A stretch of 64,000 nucleotides of DNA, taken from SYLG01 sp965226945. Lineage in GTDB: Bacteria; Planctomycetota; Planctomycetia; Gemmatales; Gemmataceae. A program made the position numbers and the translations under genes. The stretch is taken from positions 1,178,001-1,242,000 of the forward strand of contig OZ245717.1 in NCBI GenBank assembly GCA_965226945.1, written 5' to 3'. The notes beneath the pieces are model-generated. The model ran no database searches, was not told where the DNA came from, and saw only the letters and a list, made by a program, of their open reading frames with translations. This document shows, one piece after another, positions 57,507 through 64,000 of the stretch (positions are counted from its first letter, which is position 1; the number at the start of each line of letters is the position of its first letter).

Positions 57507-57585
57507 AAGACGGGGCGAGGTGTCTAACAGACGGGGGGCGAGGCGTCTAAAAGACGGGGGGCGCGGCGTCTAAAGAGACAGATCC
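57494..57585. repeat. Short tandem repeat overlapping the nagB stop codon
   Basis: Four imperfect 22-25-bp units of the form GGCGAGGCGTCTAAAAGACGGGG. Each contains the small inverted repeat CGTCT-aaa-AGACG and in the first unit the TAA stop codon of the nagB fusion. The hairpins may terminate transcription or the array may be a simple tandem expansion. Confidence 0.7.
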
Positions 57586-57911
57586 GCGGAGTTTCGTCAG
57601 ACCTAGGCCTGTCCTCAAGGCGGGCCCTCATCGCTTTTTTGGGGTGCGGGCCTTCAGTCCAACCGGATCGGTTTTATCATCGATTTTTCGTTTTGGACGA
57701 ATTGGTCGGCCCATGACTGCTCTGCGGGGCACGCTGCCGGTTTTGCTCAATTCCCGATCGCCTTTGCTTGGAGGCCATTCGCCGACTTTCCGATCTCAAA
57801 GGGGTGCAGGGTGGGCGAAGTCAACTGGGCAAACGGGGGTAGTGCAGGATGGGCGGGCCAAACCGGCGACAAGCCTCCAGTCCTCAGGAAGTTCTGATCC
57901 AAGAGGATGTG
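57586..57911. other. Gene-free stretch before the DUF2203 gene
   Basis: About 325 bp in which I see no convincing gene or structure. A plus-strand frame crossing it (57644-58198) has no protein character and overlaps the DUF2203 gene in another frame. The promoter for DUF2203-trpF presumably lies here. Confidence 0.4.
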
Positions 57912-58343
57912 ATGACCTGGGAACTGGCAAATTCCATGCTTCCCTTGGTCGCTCGCATCGTCGAGGACCTGATGGCCAGCGATCGTCAGCTGTTGCTGAC
58001 CGAGGAAAAGAGGAATCTCCTTTATTCCAAAAAGGCCCAACTCGACTGGAAAGGCCGCTCGAACCTTTATCACTCCCAGGACGAGATCAAACGGTTATCG
58101 GCGCACCTTCGGTTCCTGTTAGTGGAACTAGAACAGGTCGGTTTGACGCTTTTGGACGCGGAGCGAGGGCTGATCGGCTTTCCGACGCTGGTAAATAACC
58201 GCAGGGCCTTTTTCACCTGGAAGCCGGGGGAAACGGAAATCCATTGGTGGTCTTACTCCTGCGAGCCGGACCGCCGGCAAGTGCCGGCATCCTGGAAGAA
58301 GACTTCCTGGCGCAATCGCGCTCCGGGCACCAAGGCGGCGTAG
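57912..58343 (+). CDS. DUF2203 family protein
   Basis: A 143-residue protein from ATG 57912 (MTWELANSMLPLVARIVEDLM) with AGAGGA upstream; the frame is open from 57849. The body has the DUF2203 plan: an N-terminal helix ending in LPLVARIVEDL, a long helix (QDEIKRLSAHLRFLLVELEQVGLTLLD), then ERGLIGFPTLVNNRRAFFTWKPGETEIHWW. Small cytosolic protein of unknown function. It lies 27 bp before trpF, so the two are probably co-transcribed. The last 25 residues are basic and diverge from the family. Confidence 0.82.
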   Translation: MTWELANSMLPLVARIVEDLMASDRQLLLTEEKRNLLYSKKAQLDWKGRSNLYHSQDEIKRLSAHLRFLLVELEQVGLTLLDAERGLIGFPTLVNNRRAFFTWKPGETEIHWWSYSCEPDRRQVPASWKKTSWRNRAPGTKAA

Positions 58344-58370
58344 TTTTTCTTTCTCATTGGGCCTTGGCTG

Positions 58371-59009
58371 GTGCGCACTCGGGTCAAAATCTGCGGCATC
58401 ACCAAGGTGAAGGACCTGGAAAACGCGGTCCAGCTGGGAGCCGACGCGATCGGCTTCAATTTCTACCCTGGCTCGTCTCGCTACCTGCCCCCCAAACAGG
58501 CAAAACGGCTTCTGGATGCGATGCCTCCCCTCATGGAGGCCGTCGGGGTGGTCGTCGGAATCACCCCTGCCGAAGCTCTCCATCTTTTTGAGCAGCATCC
58601 CGGCTTGTGCGCCGTTCAGTGGCACGGGGAATCCAAGGCCCTGTTTGCCCTATCGAAACGCTGGATTCAGGCTTGGGCCGTGAGTTCGGCCCAGGATTTG
58701 GCGGGATTGAGCGACCACCTGCAAAAACCTGCATTGGCATCGAGCCTGCCCAAAGCCCTATTGCTCGACGCCAAGGTGAAGGGGCTGCATGGCGGCACGG
58801 GAAAGACCCTACCCTGGGAGCTTTTACAAAGTTGGAAATCTCCCCTGCCCATCATTTTGGCCGGCGGTCTGGTTCCGGAAAATGTGGCGCAAGCGATTGA
58901 GTCGGTCCACCCCTATGGCGTCGATGTGGCCAGTGGCGTTGAGTCCACACCGGGTGCCAAAGACCTGGGAAAAATACGAGCCTTCATGGAAGCCGTGAAA
59001 GGGAAATAA
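58371..59009 (+). CDS. trpF: Phosphoribosylanthranilate isomerase
   Basis: A 212-residue (beta/alpha)8 enzyme of tryptophan synthesis, which converts PRA to CdRP. Motifs are the N-terminal VKICGITKVKDLENAVQLGADAIGFNFYPGSSRY with the catalytic cysteine, VQWHGES, LLLDAKVKGLHGGTGKTLPWELL with the catalytic aspartate, and IILAGGLVPENVAQAIESVHPYGVDVASGVESTPGAKD for phosphate binding. The start is GTG at 58371. Other trp genes are not in the window. Confidence 0.95.
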   Translation: MRTRVKICGITKVKDLENAVQLGADAIGFNFYPGSSRYLPPKQAKRLLDAMPPLMEAVGVVVGITPAEALHLFEQHPGLCAVQWHGESKALFALSKRWIQAWAVSSAQDLAGLSDHLQKPALASSLPKALLLDAKVKGLHGGTGKTLPWELLQSWKSPLPIILAGGLVPENVAQAIESVHPYGVDVASGVESTPGAKDLGKIRAFMEAVKGK

Positions 59010-59847
59010 CCCTCAGTCCGAGCCGCTTAAAATGACCAGGTGCGATCGGCAAACAGTACGATTCATTTCCTCGGACTATTTTCGTCTCACCACCCCTGAC
59101 AGCGCTCCAGCGAAATCCTGACCGGCATAGGATCCCGTCGCTTTCACACTCAAAAAAAGATTCCAACTCCCTGAACTGTCCACCTCCTTCATGAGCGGTT
59201 TGCCAAGGTGAAGCCATCAACGGCAAACAGAACCGCCCGAGAAGCAGGCAAAGACCCGAGGCAACTATTGGCAATCATGGGAATTATGGGACGCAGACCC
59301 GCAGCCCGACTCCCAAAAACGTCAGAGTCCTTCGTGAGTAGTTTGCCAAGGTGAAGCAATCACCGGCTTACAGAACCGGAAGAGAGGCAGGCGGAGACCC
59401 GATACCACTACTGAAAAACATGAGAATTATGGGACGCTGACACGCATCCTGATCACTGGCGATCAACCGCCGCGCGGTGATGGCATGATGGGAACAATGG
59501 GAAGCATGAGAATTTGTGGAACTCAGACACGCAGCCTGATCCGTGGTGGCCAACGGCCGCCGGTGGCGATTCATTGGGGACTAATGGGAAGCATGGGAGT
59601 CAGTTAAGCTAACGCCCAGAACCAGACTTCAATCCTGCGGTGGAAGTTTAATGCGAAGCATGGGAACTATGGAATTGAGATAAGCAGCCTGATCATCAAG
59701 GATCATCTGAAACCCCGACAACTGCCTGGCTCCGTCTACCGGAAGAAGACGAAGGTCTACTGGGAAAGTCTCGCCTTCGTCGGGAAGGCTTATGGCAACT
59801 TTCACCCCGGCCATGTCCTCACCCACAAACAGTCAATTTTCCCCCAA
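59010..59847. repeat. Gene-free region with degenerate direct repeats
   Basis: No gene is supported here. Two copies of a ~143-bp unit start at 59186 and 59329 (CCTTCNTGAGNNGTTTGCCAAGGTGAAG..., then an AGAACCG and GAGACCCGA segment and TGNGAATTATGGGACGC). Partial copies of its end, with ATGGGAAGCATGNGA and CACGCAGCCTGATC, recur near 59490-59540, 59580-59600 and 59650-59695. Part of this family resembles the 9-mers before the Trm112-like gene. The first 170 bp and last 140 bp show nothing notable apart from the 5S terminator. Confidence 0.7.
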
Positions 59848-59888
59848 TAAAAAGATCGAGGCCCGCAAGCTTTCGCTTGCGGGCCTCG
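59848..59888 (-). terminator. Terminator of the 23S-5S transcript
   Basis: A perfect 14-bp stem CGAGGCCCGCAAGC / GCTTGCGGGCCTCG with a GAAA tetraloop, followed on the minus strand by ATCTTTTTATT. It begins 5 bp after the 5S 3' end. Confidence 0.95.
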
Positions 59889-59893
59889 AAAAA

Positions 59894-60004
59894 CCCCGGC
59901 AATAACCTACTTTCGCTCTTGAAGAACTATCATGGGCCCTGAATGCTTAACGGCCGTGTTCGGAAAGGGAACGGGTGTGACCATTCAGGTATGTTCACCG
60001 GGAA
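59894..60004 (-). rRNA. rrf: 5S ribosomal RNA
   Basis: About 111 nt on the minus strand with the conserved CCGAACACGG loop and closing ends CCCGG / CCGGG. It lies about 110 bp downstream of the 23S gene and directly before the terminator. Ends are approximate by a few bases. Confidence 0.93.
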
Positions 60005-60112
60005 TATTGATGGCGGGTGCGCCTACAGTTGGACCACACTCAAGTGTGGTGATTCGATGCTTCTTCTTTCAATTCTCTTTGCGCGAGTGACTGACTTGGG
60101 AGCAGAGAATGT

Positions 60113-62920
<2,808 letters not shown>

Positions 62921-63256
62921 TCACCCTCAGCTCCCCATCCCTAATGACTTCAACCCACTTCGTCTTCTCCTGTGGGGAGAAAACTCGCAGGTTGTTGCTT
63001 TCAAAATCGGTTTCGCCAAAGGCTATCGGACCACCATCTCGCTCGACTCTTCGTTAGAAGATTCGGCGCTACGCGGACCGACCAAGCCATCTACGCTATT
63101 AGTTATTCTTCGTTCACCGCTCTTATTCTCAGTCACTCTCTCAAAGAGAAACGCATTCTCTTCAGTTACACTCTTAACCACTCTTCCTCTTTCTTGAGTC
63201 GAAACCCAAGCGATGGAATCGTGGCGTTGTGTGATCGCAACTATATTTTGCGCACC

Positions 63257-63279
63257 CACCAAATTGTCAAAGAACAAAA
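63257..63279 (-). promoter_or_regulatory. BoxA-like element in the 23S leader
   Basis: Minus strand TGTTCTTTGACAATTTGGTG, nearly the same as in the 16S leaders. It is preceded by a small hairpin (CACCTCTTGAGGTG, 63282-63295) with a TCTTTT tail. Confidence 0.65.
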
Positions 63280-63364
63280 GACACCTCAAGAGGTGCCTTT
63301 TCTGGTTTTCACCAAGAGTCAGATCTCCTTACCGGCCGCAGCCAGTAATTTGCTCGACTCCTTC

Positions 63365-63392
63365 ACTTTAATTCGTCTTTTGGGTTTGGCAA
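63365..63392 (-). promoter_or_regulatory. Possible promoter of the 23S-5S transcript
   Basis: Minus strand TTGCCA (63392-63387), 16-bp spacer, TAAAGT (63370-63365). Weaker than the 16S promoters; chosen by position upstream of boxA. The 63300-63360 stretch offers no better match. Confidence 0.35.
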
Positions 63393-63433
63393 GTCCAGTC
63401 TTTCCAGAGGACACGAGTTCTTCTTGAAATCGA

Positions 63434-63482
63434 AAAGAAAAAACCTTCCTTAACTTCCTTTGAATGAGGAGGTTAAGGAAGG
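63434..63482 (-). terminator. Terminator of the CAP-domain gene
   Basis: A 16-bp stem (one G-T pair) between 63444-63459 and 63467-63482 around a 7-nt loop, followed on the minus strand by TTTTTTCTTTTC. It lies 80 bp after the CAP gene stop codon. Confidence 0.88.
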
Positions 63483-63561
63483 CTGAGAGTGCAGGGAAAG
63501 GTCCTGTTTCCGCCTGGCAAAATTGTTCAGGTGGAGTGCAAAAACCTTCCTCCCGAGTGGT

Positions 63562-64000
63562 TCAATTTCCCAAGACCTGACACGCCCACCATCGACCATG
63601 AGCCCAAACCATTCCAACACCAATGTTTGTGGAAGGTGAGAGGATGTTGGCCCGGTGAGGTGGAGAGTTCATCCAGGCCACATTGACGACACTATCCGGC
63701 CCATAACCGTTCGCGATGTTCTCGCGAATCGGCGCGTGATAACCGAAGTAGTTGGCCCTGCCAGCTGGGGTATTGCCACGGAAGTTATGTGACATCACCC
63801 GCGCCTGAGCCATCGTTGCCGCATGAGAACGCGCGGCGCGCATCAGTCGAACATCGAAACTAAGCGGTTCCAGCCCGTATTGGCTTCGAACCAGGTTGGT
63901 TTCCTGAAGAACAAGGCGTTCTTCCGGGGTCGGCAAATCACTCCCGAGGGAGACTGCCTGAATCACTCCCCAAACCATCTGAAGAAGGCTGATCCAAATC
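63562..64000 (-). CDS. Exported CAP (SCP/PR1) domain protein, partial at its N-terminus
   Basis: The 145 visible residues contain a CAP domain: ERLVLQETNLVRSQYGLEPLSFDVRLMRAARSHAATMA, the His-containing MSHNFRGNTPAGRANYFGY, ENIANGYGPDSVVNVAWMNSPPHRANILSP and GVGMVWAHGRWWACQVLG. An ATG at 63978 exists, but upstream in frame the sequence stays open and hydrophobic (IWISLLQMVWGVIQAVSLG). The real start, with the rest of a signal peptide, therefore probably lies beyond the window. Bacterial CAP proteins are secreted; their activity is mostly unknown. A strong terminator follows. Confidence 0.88.
   Translation of the reverse strand, partial: IWISLLQMVWGVIQAVSLGSDLPTPEERLVLQETNLVRSQYGLEPLSFDVRLMRAARSHAATMAQARVMSHNFRGNTPAGRANYFGYHAPIRENIANGYGPDSVVNVAWMNSPPHRANILSPSTNIGVGMVWAHGRWWACQVLGN

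Noticed and set aside
57494..57585. CRISPR-like array
   Set aside because: Units are adjacent with no spacers, only four copies, and no cas genes are nearby.
59629..59826. 65-codon minus-strand frame in the repeat-rich gap
   Set aside because: Partly built from the ATGGGA-type repeats; no ribosome-binding site or recognisable motif.

Overview
The window looks like a chromosomal segment of a planctomycete (phylum Planctomycetota, possibly Gemmatales-like; the family is inference). The evidence is the DUF1501 plus cytochrome/DUF1549/DUF1553 gene pair, a TIGR03067-type domain fused to a TlpA thioredoxin, a TIGR02996-type protein, a glutamine synthetase III beside a type I enzyme, very large alpha-2-macroglobulin proteins, and split rRNA genes (two 16S genes unlinked from a 23S-5S unit). 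Coding density is high, GC is moderate to high, and genes sit in short same-strand runs on both strands.

Layout. 1-1.8 kb: end of a membrane-anchored gene, spoVG with a zinc ribbon, and ispE (minus). 2.0-5.9 kb: DUF1501 and c-type cytochrome/DUF1549/DUF1553 genes (plus). 6.2-9.6 kb: two tandem zinc-ribbon membrane paralogues and three small enzyme-like genes (minus). 10.2-17.7 kb: two same-direction 16S rRNA genes, the first with a complete group IIC intron directly behind its terminator. Between the two 16S genes lie a threefold ~370-bp repeat and a Trm112-like gene. 17.9-24.8 kb: purQ, nadC, birA, a lipoate-ligase-like gene, a 2-keto-acid decarboxylase and a TlpA-type protein (plus). 24.8-29.4 kb: a small membrane protein, glnN and glnA (minus), with three hairpin cassettes between the two synthetases. 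29.5-32.4 kb: a TIGR02996-type gene and a DUF350 / lipoprotein / ATP-grasp operon (plus). 32.4-43.4 kb: two tandem alpha-2-macroglobulin genes (minus). 43.6-48.5 kb: mnmA plus a four-gene metal ABC importer joined by ATGA overlaps (minus). 48.6-51.7 kb: a four-gene run of small membrane/coiled-coil proteins (minus). 51.9-59.0 kb: glycosyltransferase, asnS, a thiS-thiG fusion, a nagB/PIG-L fusion, DUF2203 and trpF. 59.0-63.4 kb: a repeat-rich gap, then 5S and 23S rRNA genes (minus). 63.6 kb to the end: a CAP-domain gene running off the window.

The strongest observations concern the rRNA loci. The two 16S loci share a gap-free block that runs from the -10 box to the terminator. The second copy preserves an uninterrupted site that defines both ends of the intron in the first copy to the base. 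The 16S and 23S transcripts carry a common boxA-like element although they are transcribed separately. Other items worth attention are the glnA-glnN hairpin cassettes, a terminator-like hairpin that contains the probable Shine-Dalgarno of mnmA, the DUF350/lipoprotein/ATP-grasp operon, the twin macroglobulins, and a planctomycete-looking coiled-coil operon of unknown function. No CRISPR array, tRNA gene, prophage or recognised defence system was found.
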